Origin: a virus
Length of the DNA: 38,336 nucleotides
Virus record (IMG/VR): IMGVR_UViG_3300025070_000094
Location: 1 to 38,336 of that record
Strand: one strand, 5' to 3'
The position numbers were made by a program, and so were the translations under genes. The notes under the pieces were generated by a model. That model was not told the origin of the DNA. It was given only the letters and a program-made list of their open reading frames with translations, and made no database searches. How positions within the stretch are numbered: position 1 is the stretch's first letter; every line of letters begins with the position of its first letter. This document shows positions 7,323 to 16,500 of the stretch, one piece after another.

Positions 7323-8112
7323 TTTATTGAAACAGCTTGAACTGGATGAATTGTCCCTTGTGGATCGTCCTGCCAATGCACAGGCAATGGTCTCCTTGTT
7401 CAAGCGTGATGATTCCAATGGAGATAACATGGAACAAGAAGTAGACAAAATGTCAGATGACCTAAAAGCAAAACTAAAGCCATACATGGATAAAGGTATG
7501 TCGGAAGAAGATGCTATGAAGGCTTATGAAATGGACATGAAGAAATCTGAAGCAGTAGAGATTGACGAACTTGATGTTGTCAAAGCTGAAAACGATGCTC
7601 TTAAAATTCAGAACGAAGACCTTCGTAAAGCTCTTATCGACAACGGCTTTGTAATCAAAGCTGACACAATCGAAAAGAAAGTTGAACCAGAATACATTGA
7701 GTATGAAGGTGAGCAAATCAACAAAGCTGATGTACCTGCTGTAATTCTAAAAGCCTTAGAAGAAGCAGAGTTTGCAAAAGCTGATGCTGAACTAACAAAA
7801 CGTGCAACAGAAGCACTACCACACTTTGCAACAGACGTTGCTAAATCTCTAGTCGCAGAGTTTGGTGAAGTAGAATCTGTCATGGAATCACTGAAAGCTG
7901 CAGACGCAACTTTTGCTGAGACTATGGAAGAAGTTGGTAAATCAGACGCAGATGGTGAGTTTGCTACTGCTACTGATAAACTAGAGACCCTTGTTAAGTC
8001 TTACATGGACGACAACAAAATGAAGAAGAGTGACTACGCTAAAGCATACGCTGCCGTAGCTAAAACCGACGAAGGTAAAGCTCTTATTAACAAAAGCTAT
8101 AAAGGGGAATAA
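7315..8112 (+). CDS. Scaffold protein
   Basis: The 265-residue product is highly charged and helical, as expected of an internal scaffold removed by the protease encoded upstream. Residues 1-30 (LELDELSLVDRPANAQA) carry the typical pattern of the segment downstream of XkdF-type proteases. A coiled-coil stretch lies around 75-110. I chose the GTG at 7315 because AAGGAGG ends 7 bases upstream. The frame is open further upstream from 7285, but that has no ribosome-binding site and lies inside the protease gene. Confidence 0.75.
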   Translation: MPNLLKQLELDELSLVDRPANAQAMVSLFKRDDSNGDNMEQEVDKMSDDLKAKLKPYMDKGMSEEDAMKAYEMDMKKSEAVEIDELDVVKAENDALKIQNEDLRKALIDNGFVIKADTIEKKVEPEYIEYEGEQINKADVPAVILKALEEAEFAKADAELTKRATEALPHFATDVAKSLVAEFGEVESVMESLKAADATFAETMEEVGKSDADGEFATATDKLETLVKSYMDDNKMKKSDYAKAYAAVAKTDEGKALINKSYKGE

Positions 8113-8114
8113 TT

Positions 8115-8486
8115 ATGGCTGTAATGCAATCCCGTGACACACGGACATTCATTGCTGGCGAAGACCTATCGTCGGCGCAATTCAAATTCGTAACACTAGA
8201 ATCAGATGGTCAAGTTGACCTAGCTGACGCTGCAGGTGAGAACTGTATCGGTGTTTTGATTAACGACCCAGCGGCTGCAGAAGCAGCAACTGTTGTTATG
8301 TCTGGTAAAGTAATGGTAACTGCTGGCGGTACAATCGCTGCAGGTGCTGCTGTTGCCACAGACGCTTCAGGTGACGCTGTAACCGCCGCTTCCACTAATA
8401 TTATTATGGGTTACGCAACTGAGGCGGGTGTTGATGGTCAAATCATCGCTATCGAACTCATCCAAGGCGGCAACGCTGCGGCGTAA
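8115..8486 (+). CDS. Capsid decoration protein (DUF2190-like)
   Basis: This 123-residue Ala/Gly/Thr-rich beta protein has the layout of DUF2190-like or head-stabilising proteins: an early RTFIAGEDLSSAQFKFV strand pair, then GVLINDPAAAEAATVVMSG and AGGTIAAGAAVATDASG. These proteins usually trimerise on the capsid surface. It lies between scaffold and major capsid, the usual place. It starts 2 bases after the scaffold stop and is probably co-expressed with the capsid at high level. Confidence 0.75.
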   Translation: MAVMQSRDTRTFIAGEDLSSAQFKFVTLESDGQVDLADAAGENCIGVLINDPAAAEAATVVMSGKVMVTAGGTIAAGAAVATDASGDAVTAASTNIIMGYATEAGVDGQIIAIELIQGGNAAA

Positions 8487-8510
8487 TCAGCAATAGGAAG
8501 GATATAGAAA

Positions 8511-9491
8511 ATGCCATTGCTAACACCAAATTCGGTACATATTGATCAGCCGTTAACAAACCTGACCATTGCTTATGTACAAGACCAAACAAACTTCATC
8601 GCTGACAAGGTTTTCCCTGTTATCGGTGTAGACAAACAGTCAGATAAATACTACATCTATGACCGTGACAACATGAACCGCACAGGTGACGTTAAGGCTC
8701 TTGCGCCTCGTACAGAAGTCAACCGCATCGGTATGTCATTGTCAACAGATAGCTTCTATGCAGACGTATACGGTCTAGGTATGGACTTCGATCAGCAAAC
8801 ACTTGCTAACGAAGATGCTGCTCTAGACATTCGTGCTGCTGGCGCACAAACTCTGACAAACCGCCTGTTGATCCACCGTGAAGAGCAGTTTGCTTCAAAC
8901 TTCTTCGCAGCTTCAATCTGGGGTTCAGAATCAACACCATCAAACTTGTGGTCAGACTACACAAATGGTACACCAATCGCAGACGTAACAACTGCTCGTC
9001 GTACTATGCAGCTTAAGTCTGGTGGCTTCAAGCCAAACACAATGGTTGTCGGTAAAGAGGTGCGTGACATCTTGATCAACCACCCAGACATCCTAGCACG
9101 TTTGAACGGTGGTGCAACTGTATCAAACACTGCATTGATCACCAACGCTAAGTTGGCTGAAATCTTTGAAGTAGAAAACTTCTACGTCATGGAAGCAGTG
9201 AAAAACACATCTGTAGAAGGTGTTGCAGAAAGCAATGCGTTCATCGGTGGTAAACATGCTCTATTGGTACACGGCCCAGCGGCAGGTGGACTAATGACAC
9301 CAATGGCTGGTGCAACATTTGCATGGAACAACCTATCAGGTGTCAACAACTTGGGCGTAACTGTAGAGTCATTCTCTGACGATGCACTTAAGCGTCAACA
9401 AGTTGCAGAACACATCCAAGTTAAAATGTCATACGACATGAAAGTCACAGGCGCAGACTTGGGTTACTTCTTTGACACAGTTGTTGCGTAA
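8511..9491 (+). CDS. Major capsid protein
   Basis: The 326-residue protein has no catalytic motif and sits directly after scaffold and decoration genes, the canonical capsid position. Its N-terminus (LTNLTIAYVQDQTNFIADKVFP) and the later YYIYDRDNMNR match a capsid group common in marine phages, presumably with the HK97 fold. A good ribosome-binding site (AGGAAGG) lies upstream. A G/C-rich hairpin follows the stop codon, as after the other abundant structural gene, the major tail protein. Confidence 0.85.
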   Translation: MPLLTPNSVHIDQPLTNLTIAYVQDQTNFIADKVFPVIGVDKQSDKYYIYDRDNMNRTGDVKALAPRTEVNRIGMSLSTDSFYADVYGLGMDFDQQTLANEDAALDIRAAGAQTLTNRLLIHREEQFASNFFAASIWGSESTPSNLWSDYTNGTPIADVTTARRTMQLKSGGFKPNTMVVGKEVRDILINHPDILARLNGGATVSNTALITNAKLAEIFEVENFYVMEAVKNTSVEGVAESNAFIGGKHALLVHGPAAGGLMTPMAGATFAWNNLSGVNNLGVTVESFSDDALKRQQVAEHIQVKMSYDMKVTGADLGYFFDTVVA

Positions 9492-9501
9492 GATAAAACT
9501 C

Positions 9502-9525
9502 TGGTGGGGGCGTAAGTCCCCATCA
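9502..9525 (+). promoter_or_regulatory. Hairpin after the major capsid gene
   Basis: TGGTGGGG (9502-9509) pairs with CCCCATCA (9518-9525), 8 bp with one G-U pair and an 8-base loop. No T-tract follows, so it is not a classic terminator. It may stabilise the 3' end of the abundant capsid message or cause partial termination. The start codon of the next gene is about 30 bases further. Confidence 0.5.
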
Positions 9526-9555
9526 AACCCGACTATAAACAACGAGGAAGATGAT

Positions 9556-9945
9556 ATGGCCCGAAGACCAATGCCCTTCCAGTTTGACCGCCCTGTATTT
9601 GTCCGTATTCCCTTTGATGGGCATAAGAGACACTTTGAAGCAGGTGATGAGTTCAAGTGGAAAGAGTTAGGTGTAGACGAAATTCGTGTAGAGATACTCT
9701 ATAACAAAGGTTGGTTGCACCACAACTCTGAGATGGAAGTAAAGACAAAAGTCGGTGATGGACTAGAAGAACTAGATGTTGCAGGACTACACGATGTTGT
9801 AGACGCAATCAATGCTAAAGTTAAAGATAAGTCCCAATCACAAGCAGACTTTGATAAGAAAAAATGTAAGAAGTCCAAGATTGCTGATAAACAACGTGGG
9901 CTTATTCGTAGTTGGCGTAGAACTTACGGACACTTGGAGAACTAA
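9556..9945 (+). CDS. Hypothetical protein of the head-tail module
   Basis: The 129-residue product starts MARRPMPFQFDRPVFVRIPFDG, then FEAGDEFKWKELG, a small beta-barrel-like N-terminal region, followed by a Lys-rich, probably helical C-terminus. I chose the ATG at 9556 because GAGGAAG lies just upstream. The open frame from 9472 would run back through the capsid stop and the hairpin. Its place between capsid and connector suggests a head completion or accessory role, but I recognise no family with certainty. Confidence 0.6.
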   Translation: MARRPMPFQFDRPVFVRIPFDGHKRHFEAGDEFKWKELGVDEIRVEILYNKGWLHHNSEMEVKTKVGDGLEELDVAGLHDVVDAINAKVKDKSQSQADFDKKKCKKSKIADKQRGLIRSWRRTYGHLEN

Positions 9946-9947
9946 TC

Positions 9948-10415
9948 ATGGCTTGGAGCTACGACGAAACTGATCTTGGAACTACGACTGCATCTGGTCG
10001 TTTAAATTCTGTACGTCTGCTTCTTGGAGACACAGATACAAATGATCAACAAGTGCAGAACGAAGAGATTACTTTCGGTCTAGCCCAAACTAATGATAAC
10101 GTATACTTTGCTGCTGCATGGTGTGCAAGAGTTGTCGCTGCCAAGTATTCACGACAAGTAAATACAAGCCTAGATGGTGCATTAAGTGCAGACTATACAG
10201 ACTTAGCCAAGCAGTATGCAAACCTAGCAGAGAACCTAGAGTATCAAGGCAAGAAAGCTGGTGCTGTAGTAGGTATCAAAGCAGGTGGCATCAGTAAAGC
10301 TACGATTGATACGGTACGTGCCAACACAGATCGTGTTACACCTTCATTCCGTCGAGACCGCTTCCGTAACCCACCTAGCTACAGTGGTGATGAGTACGGC
10401 TCAGATTACGATTAA
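9948..10415 (+). CDS. Head-tail adaptor (probable)
   Basis: This 155-residue protein has the SVRLLLGDTDTND pattern near residue 20, followed by helical sequence (FAAAWCARVVAAKYS), characteristic of phage head-tail adaptor or connector proteins that bind under the portal. The C-terminus is Arg/Pro/Asp-rich and probably flexible. It is the first gene of the connector series leading to the tail genes, and starts 2 bases after the previous stop. Confidence 0.65.
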   Translation: MAWSYDETDLGTTTASGRLNSVRLLLGDTDTNDQQVQNEEITFGLAQTNDNVYFAAAWCARVVAAKYSRQVNTSLDGALSADYTDLAKQYANLAENLEYQGKKAGAVVGIKAGGISKATIDTVRANTDRVTPSFRRDRFRNPPSYSGDEYGSDYD

Positions 10416-10426
10416 GGAGAATTACA

Positions 10427-10786
10427 ATGGCTACTTTCAGAGCTTACGATCTCCTTAAATTGGTTCAGGATCATGGACAAGAGCTAACACTACGAAAAAA
10501 GACAACTGCAGGAACTTATGATCCTGCTACAGGTTCAGTCTCAGGTTCAGCAACAACAGATTATGTAGTGGAAGGTTACTTCTTTAATTTTTCCACTGGA
10601 CTACCTATCGGTGATGAAATCAGACGAGGTTCTCGCCGTTGTGTAATTCCTGCACTGGGCTTGGCAGTAGAACCAGATGATGAAGACCAGATCATAGGAC
10701 AAGGTGATACAGTTTCTGTCGTTAGGGTAAATACAATCTTCTCTAATGGTGTTAAGATTTGTTATATCTGTGAGGTCTCAGAATAA
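10427..10786 (+). CDS. Head closure protein (probable stopper)
   Basis: This 119-residue beta-rich protein begins with an N-terminal helix, then LTLRKKTTAGTYDPATGSVS and further strands ending CEVSE. The size, composition and position between adaptor and gp10-like protein fit the head-closure or stopper family that seals the connector after packaging. An AAGGAG site lies upstream, and its stop overlaps the next start by one base (TAATG). The assignment is mostly by gene order. Confidence 0.55.
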   Translation: MATFRAYDLLKLVQDHGQELTLRKKTTAGTYDPATGSVSGSATTDYVVEGYFFNFSTGLPIGDEIRRGSRRCVIPALGLAVEPDDEDQIIGQGDTVSVVRVNTIFSNGVKICYICEVSE

Positions 10787-11199
10787 TGCCTAAGATACAA
10801 GACACTTTCAGCAGACTTAAAGGCCAACTAAATGATATGGCTGAAGAACAAGTCAAAGAAAGACTTGTAGATATGGCTGACTATACTACTCGTATTTCTC
10901 CTGTTGATACTGGTGCATATGTAACCTCTTTCTCTATAACAACTGGTGCTGGTCGCCCAAGAGGAAAAAGCTCAGAAAATAGACTTAAAAACCAAAACCC
11001 ACAAGTTAAACAGGGTGAAGGTTTTGATTTACTTATGGGTGATATAGCCAAGTTAAATATTTCAGACAGACTTGCTAGTGGCAACATGAGGGTTACTCTT
11101 CGTAATAATTCACCACATGCAAGAGATGTAGAGGATGGTGCTAACTGGCGTTCAAGTGGTTATCACGTATTCGCAAGAATTAGGAGAAAGTTTGGATGA
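10786..11199 (+). CDS. HK97 gp10-like neck protein
   Basis: The 137-residue protein shows the recognisable pattern of the HK97 gp10 family: an N-terminal helix, RISPVDTGAYVTSFSI near residue 40, and later RVTLRNNSPHARDVEDGA. These proteins act at the head-tail interface or in tail completion. The stop overlaps the following gene's start by 4 bases (ATGA), consistent with translational coupling in the connector cluster. Confidence 0.75.
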   Translation: MPKIQDTFSRLKGQLNDMAEEQVKERLVDMADYTTRISPVDTGAYVTSFSITTGAGRPRGKSSENRLKNQNPQVKQGEGFDLLMGDIAKLNISDRLASGNMRVTLRNNSPHARDVEDGANWRSSGYHVFARIRRKFG

Positions 11200-11618
11200 G
11201 CATTTACAATAATATTCGTGCTGCTCTAGAAAGCCATCTTTCCACTACAGCCGACCTACCCGATATTGCCTATGAGAATGTCTCTTTTGACCCTACAACA
11301 GGGTCTAGCTTTCTTAAGGTAGCCTTTGTGCCAGTTTCCCGAAGACCTGCTGTACGAGGCTCAAATCCACAGCAACGGTACGATGGTGTTTTCCGTGTAT
11401 TCTGTTATACACCAGAAGGTAACGGCCCTGCTGCTGCTGATGACCTAGCTAACAAGGTAATGGATGCCTTTGATGCTACAACAGACATCTCTTTTACACC
11501 AGCAGGTGGAGATGAAATCATAGTTTCTGTAGACTATGCAGAACGAGATAGTGGGTTTGTAGATACACCTTGGTATTACGCAACAGTGAATATCGGTTGG
11601 TACATCTTCGCCCAATAA
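11196..11618 (+). CDS. Tail terminator/completion protein (DUF4128-like)
   Basis: The 140-residue protein has the alpha-beta pattern of tail terminators: helix SIYNNIRAALESHL, strand YENVSFDP, FLKVAFVPVSRRP, then YDGVFRVFCYTPEGNGPAAA and a final strand pair. Such proteins cap the tail tube and join it to the head. It precedes the major tail protein, as is usual in siphoviruses, and starts with an ATGA overlap with the gp10-like gene. Confidence 0.7.
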   Translation: MSIYNNIRAALESHLSTTADLPDIAYENVSFDPTTGSSFLKVAFVPVSRRPAVRGSNPQQRYDGVFRVFCYTPEGNGPAAADDLANKVMDAFDATTDISFTPAGGDEIIVSVDYAERDSGFVDTPWYYATVNIGWYIFAQ

Positions 11619-11629
11619 AGGAATTGCTT

Positions 11630-11785
11630 ATGTATACAGCAAAACAAAACTTTGCCTGTCAAGGTAAAACATACAAAGAGGGAGATAAAATCCCTGCTAA
11701 AATTGCCAAAGGACTGCCTGAACACTTGGTAGAATCTCCAAAGGCTAAATCAACAACTATTCAAGAAATCTCTGAAGGAGAATAA
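11630..11785 (+). CDS. Small hypothetical protein
   Basis: This 51-residue protein starts MYTAKQNFACQGKTYKEGDK and then has IPAKIAKGLPEHLVE. It looks like a small beta-hairpin plus helix, resembling the short proteins often found next to major tail proteins. The ATG at 11630 has AAAGGAA upstream; the longer open frame from 11570 overlaps the tail terminator gene and lacks a site. Function unknown. Confidence 0.6.
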   Translation: MYTAKQNFACQGKTYKEGDKIPAKIAKGLPEHLVESPKAKSTTIQEISEGE

Positions 11786-11787
11786 CT

Positions 11788-12702
11788 ATGGCTTTTGCAC
11801 AGGGTAGCCGTTCCAGTCTCGCTTATATTGCTGAGACAGCATTTGGAACAACACCAGCGTCACCAACATTCGCTAAGTTGCCATTCAATACACACTCTAT
11901 TGACTTATCAAAAGATCGTGTTGAAGGTAACGAAATTCAATCAGACCGTATGACTCGTGTTGACCGTCATGGCAACAAACAAGCTGGCGGTTCAGTAGAA
12001 GTAGACCTTCGTAAAGGTGACTTTGACGAGTTTATCGAAAGTGCTTTCTTTAGCTCTTTCTCAACAGACGTTGTTAAAGTTGGTACAACACCAAAGTACT
12101 TCACAATCGAAGACGCTGCTGAAGACATCTCACAGTTCCGTACATTCACTGGTATGGCTGTATCTGGTATGTCAGTTTCCATCGCCCCTAACCAAATGGT
12201 TTCAACAACCTTTGATATGGTCGGTAAAGACATGACACAAGCTGCAACAACAGCTTCAACAGGTGGTACACCAACTGCTGCTTCATCTAACCAACCATTC
12301 GATAGCTACTCAGGTACTATTTCTGATGGTGGATCATCTATTTCTATCGTGACTTCGATTGACTTCTCAATCCAGAACTCATTAGCACCTACATTCGTTG
12401 TTGGTTCTGATGCTGCTCAGTCACTAGAGTATGGTCGTGCGGTTGTTGAAGGTACAATGACTGTCTACTACGAAGACTCAACATTGATCAACAAATTCTT
12501 GAACGAGACTGAAAGCACAATCGAAGTATCTGTGGACGATCCTACAGGTGCTAACAGCTACACATTCTTGTTCCCACGAGTTAAGTACAACGGTGCATCT
12601 GTCCCAGTACAGAACCCACAGTCACGCTTGATCACAATGCCTTTCGTTGGTCTATATGACGCAACAGAAGACACAAACATCAAACTGACACGTACATCGT
12701 AA
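11788..12702 (+). CDS. Major tail (tube) protein
   Basis: This 304-residue beta-rich, Ser/Thr-rich protein begins FAQGSRSSLAYIAETAFGTT, a typical start for siphoviral tube proteins. It contains DLSKDRVEGNEIQSDRMTRV, common in this family. Rings of it would form the tail tube around the tape measure. It lies between the tail terminator and the chaperone pair, the standard place. A ribosome-binding site (AAGGAG) precedes it, and strong structured RNA follows it. Confidence 0.85.
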   Translation: MAFAQGSRSSLAYIAETAFGTTPASPTFAKLPFNTHSIDLSKDRVEGNEIQSDRMTRVDRHGNKQAGGSVEVDLRKGDFDEFIESAFFSSFSTDVVKVGTTPKYFTIEDAAEDISQFRTFTGMAVSGMSVSIAPNQMVSTTFDMVGKDMTQAATTASTGGTPTAASSNQPFDSYSGTISDGGSSISIVTSIDFSIQNSLAPTFVVGSDAAQSLEYGRAVVEGTMTVYYEDSTLINKFLNETESTIEVSVDDPTGANSYTFLFPRVKYNGASVPVQNPQSRLITMPFVGLYDATEDTNIKLTRTS

Positions 12703-12703
12703 T

Positions 12704-12752
12704 CCTCTAGCTAGAGGCGGGGGAGCATCGGTGTCGGGTCTGGTGTTCCCCC
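12704..12752 (+). promoter_or_regulatory. Tandem hairpins after the major tail gene
   Basis: CCTCTAGCTAGAGG (12704-12717) is a perfect 14-base palindrome. GGGGAGCA-type sequence at 12719-12727 pairs with TGTTCCCCC at 12744-12752, 9 bp with one G-U. No T-tract follows. GTCGGGT (12733-12739), in the loop of the second hairpin, is complementary to CCCGAC (12765-12770), ACCCGA (12773-12778) and ACCCGA (12794-12799). The last lies between the ribosome-binding site and the start codon of the tail chaperone. This suggests alternative folds that stabilise the upstream message or limit chaperone translation. Confidence 0.5.
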
Positions 12753-12801
12753 TTCAATAACCACCCCGACAAACCCGAATCATCACAAAGGAGACCCGAT
12801 T

Positions 12802-13203
12802 ATGGACTTGATGAACATTGGTACTACCAAAGAAACTACAGACGTTACTTTGTATAACCCAGTAAACTCTGAACTATTGATTAACGAAGATGGCTCAGAG
12901 ATGACAATTACAATTTGTGGCCCATACTCAAAGAAATATAAGGCCATTTCTCACGCACAACAGAACCGTCGATTGATGAAAGCTCAACGTACTGGTGGTA
13001 AGCTAAACCTTACTGCAGAAGAGATTGAAGCATCAGCATTAGACCTTTTGGTTAAGTGTGTAGAGTCTTGGAACATCACAGTAGGTGGTGAACAGCCTGA
13101 GTGCAAAGAAGCTAAAGTACGTGAACTATTTGAACAGTTACCTTGGGTACGTGAACAAGTAGATGCAGCTTTAGGTGATGCACAGGCTTTTTTGGACAAG
13201 TAA
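12802..13203 (+). CDS. Tail assembly chaperone G
   Basis: The 133-residue product is the short form of the tail chaperone that coats the tape measure during tube assembly. It has the usual features: small, acidic and mostly helical, placed between major tail protein and tape measure. Near its 3' end lies the slippery heptamer T TTT TTG (13188-13194), from which a -1 slip enters the open frame leading to 13562. The gene has a strong AAGGAG site at 12788-12793. Homology to lambda gpG is by role and arrangement, not by sequence. Confidence 0.8.
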   Translation: MDLMNIGTTKETTDVTLYNPVNSELLINEDGSEMTITICGPYSKKYKAISHAQQNRRLMKAQRTGGKLNLTAEEIEASALDLLVKCVESWNITVGGEQPECKEAKVRELFEQLPWVREQVDAALGDAQAFLDK

Positions 13204-13240
13204 GGGCAGAACTAGAAGAGTTTGCTGAACACTCTTTTAG
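13188..13240 (+). promoter_or_regulatory. Programmed -1 frameshift site with downstream hairpin
   Basis: T TTT TTG spans 13188-13194 in the zero frame (codons TTT, TTG). The -1 frame is closed by TGA at 13176 and opens just before the slip site, then stays open to 13562. A hairpin of 10 bp with one G-U pair (13212-13221 with 13231-13240, 9-base loop) begins 17 bases after the heptamer. The stop codon of the zero frame is at 13201-13203. Confidence 0.8.
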
Positions 13241-13562
13241 AATGGGTAGGAAAGTTAAGGGAAAATCAACCGAAGCTGACCACCTAGCCCAAGCAGCAAA
13301 ACAAATGGGGAAGAGTTTAGACGAGGTAGAACAGTTTAACTCTGATGCACTCTTCCCTGATGTTGCTGCACATATCTGGTCGTCATTCCTAGAACTACAC
13401 GAAGGTAGAACTTATGGAATGTCAGGGCCAAATCCTATATCCTACGACATAATTAAGGCTTGGTGTGACCTTACGAGTATCACGCTTTCACCGTGGGAAA
13501 TAGAAACTATAAAGTCCCTTGATAACTTGTGGATCAAAACTATAGGCGAAGAGAATGGCTGA
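13194..13562 (+). CDS. Tail assembly chaperone T segment, made by -1 frameshift
   Basis: This frame is translated as the C-terminal part of a G-T fusion of about 253 residues (131 from G, 122 from here). After the slip the sequence continues GQVRAELEEFAEHSFRMGRK. There is an internal ATG at 13242, but it has no ribosome-binding site, and the coding pattern clearly extends upstream to the slip site. The T part, with KAWCDLTSITLSPWEIETIK near its end, would contact the tube protein. Its stop overlaps the tape measure start by 8 bases. Confidence 0.78.
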   Translation, partial: GQVRAELEEFAEHSFRMGRKVKGKSTEADHLAQAAKQMGKSLDEVEQFNSDALFPDVAAHIWSSFLELHEGRTYGMSGPNPISYDIIKAWCDLTSITLSPWEIETIKSLDNLWIKTIGEENG

Positions 13563-16500
13563 CTTAATCGAATTAGATGTAGTAGTTAGAAATAAAGGAC
13601 TCAAAGAGTCTATTTCCACTACTGAACGTCTAGAACGTCAGATAATCAAGGCATCTAAAGCTCTTGATCAAAACCGCATTTCTCAAGAAAGATACAACAA
13701 AATTCTCTTATCAGCTAAAAGAGAATATGAAGCACTTGGTCTGAAGAGTCAAAAAGCTACTGCTCAAGTAAGACGTTTTGCTGATGCACAAAGGGATTTA
13801 AGCACTGCTGTAAATGCAGGTGGTGTAGCTGCACAACAAACTGCCAGAAAAACGAATCAACTTGGCGTTCTAATGCAGCAAACTGGTTATCAAGTTGGTG
13901 ACTTTGCGGTACAGGTGCAATCTGGTACGAATGTTATGGTCGCCCTTGGTCAACAGGCAACACAGCTTGTTGGTACATTTGCCATGCTTGCTAGAAGCAC
14001 TGCAGCTATTGCTGCGTTCTCTGCGCTTGGTGTTATAGTTCCTATTGTTACAGCTATAGCTGGTGCTTTTATGAGAACAGCTAAATCTGCAGAAGAGGCT
14101 GAAGAAAAAGTTTCTGGGTTGGCGAAAACCCTTAAGGACTTTAGGCAAGAACAACGTGCGCTTACTCAGGGTATAACAACTGATCAACTTGCCCTACAAG
14201 ACCGTATTCGTGCGATTAAAGAGCTTCAAGAAGGGTACTTACAAGTCCTCAAAGACATAAATGAAGAGAACGACAAATCAAAGATTATGAATGTGGACTT
14301 GTCTGCCGCCGAAAGATTTGGTGGTTTATTCGGGTCAATCACGAGTCGCTTTGAAGGTGCAGATGTAGAAGAGAAAATAAGACTTCTTGGTGACCTCTTA
14401 GTTAAAGCTGCAGCACAAGAACAAGAACTGCAGATTAAAATAAACACTGAGTATTTAAAACGTGTACGTTCTATGGAAGAGGCTAATAAACTTGCCGCTA
14501 TAGAAAACAGATTTGGTCAAGATCATGTCAAGTATAGAAATGAAGTTCGTAGACAAGCTGAAGTTGCATTAGAGCTAGAAATCAAACAAGCTGGTATTAC
14601 TGATCTTGTAGCCAGAAAACTAAGAGATAGACTTAAATTCGAGTATGATCTTATTGATGCCAAAGCGGATCAAGATGAACTAGATAGATTGGCTTTAGCT
14701 AGACAAGAGGCTATTACAAATAGCACTAAAGCTGCCCTAGCTGTCACAAAAGAGATGACTTCAGCCATTGAAGATAGAGAAGCGGCTGTTAAAGAGATAC
14801 AAAAAACCCATAATGATGAATTACAGAGTCTCAAGAACCAGATAGAGCTTATTAAAATAGAAGCTCAGTATGGTAAAGATAGCTTAGAGTTAGAGAAAGC
14901 TACTGCAGCACAGGCCAGAGAAGCCTATGAACAATCTCGTATTGACGCAGGTATGAAAGGTAACCTTCTCGAATTAGAGATGGCTACATACGATGAATTA
15001 CAACGACAGAAGAAAACACTAGAAGATATAAACGAAGAGGAAATTAAAAGACTGGCTGCAGTTACTCTTCGTCAAAAAATGATGGATAAGCAGTATTCTG
15101 GTCGTGGGGGTGATCCTCGAAAGCAGGGTTCAGACTATATGCAGTCTCTAGAATATCAGACTGTTGAAGAGATCATAGAGGAACTGACTGGCTCTGGAGA
15201 AAAAGCTGCTAGAGCTATGGAAGAGCTTAACGACAAAATCAGGGAATTAGAAGACGCTGCTGACCCATTTCGTGAATACAACAGGGAATTAGAGGACTTA
15301 GACAAACTACTTAAAGCAGGTAAGATTAGTCAACAGGCTTACAACAAAGCTGTAGACGACCTTAACGAAGGTCTGGGTGACTCAATACAAATCATTGGTG
15401 ATGTTGAACAAGCGTTCTCAGATTGGATGAGCAGGGGCTTTGACGACTTTAAAACCTTTGTCGGTGACATTCTTAATTCGTTTAAGCAAATGCTTGTTGA
15501 CATGGCTGCTGCTGCATTACGTAATAAAATCCTAATCCCTATTACTACAGGCATGGCTGCTGGTTTTGGTAGTTCTGCTGCTGCATCGACTATGGCTTCA
15601 GGGACAGGTTCTTTTGCTTCAGGCACTATGGGTGCTTCTCTAGCCGCTGGTGCATCCGCTATGGGCAGTGGCTTTATGGCAGGTGTCCAAGGGTTCATGG
15701 GCGGCGGTATCTCAGGGTACGGCGCAACACTATCTGCAACTGCTGCTAATGCTGGTACTATGGCTACTATCGGTGCTGCCTTACCTGCTGTAATTGCTGT
15801 CGCTGCAGTCGTCGGACTACTAACCAAGAAAACCAAACTACTCGACAGTGGACTAAGAGCTACTGTTGAGGGCTTTGACGTAGCTATTGAAACTTTCCAA
15901 CTTACACAAAGTAGTCGCTTGTTTGGTTTACTTAAAGGTAGTAAAGTTACATCTTACGAAGCTGCAGATGCAGAACTAGCTGACCCACTGATCAAAGCTA
16001 TCGGTGATATGCAACAAAGCATTGTTGATGCTGCAGGTACTCTAGGTATTGGTGCAGATGCATTTGATAACTTTAGCTATCAGTTTAAGTTATCACTTCA
16101 AGGTCTAACCGAAGAAGAAAAGCTACAGAAGATTAACGAAGAGATCACTAAGATGGGTGATAGCTTTGCTTCTTTGTCTGGTCACTTCGAGACTATGAAT
16201 GAGCTTCTAGCTGCTGCTACTCAACGATATGACCTAGAGACAAGAGTTCTACAGTTACTTGGCAATGAGACTGAGCTACTCATCCGTCAACGTGAAAGAG
16301 AACGTGCAGCTACACATGAGCTAAACCGTGGTATGCTTGATCAAGTATATGCACTAGAAGATGCTTACTCTGCTGTAAACTCTGCTTTTGCTACGGTACA
16401 ACGGTCTATAGAAGCACGTAAGGCTGCTATCACTAGTTCCTTCAACGACATCATGGATGCTATCCAAGGTCGTCTTGCTGCTGCACAATCTGCTGTAGGT

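Noticed and set aside
15339-15836. 165-residue open frame on the minus strand
   Set aside because: It is antisense to the Ala/Gly-rich part of the tape measure gene, has a low-complexity product and no ribosome-binding site.
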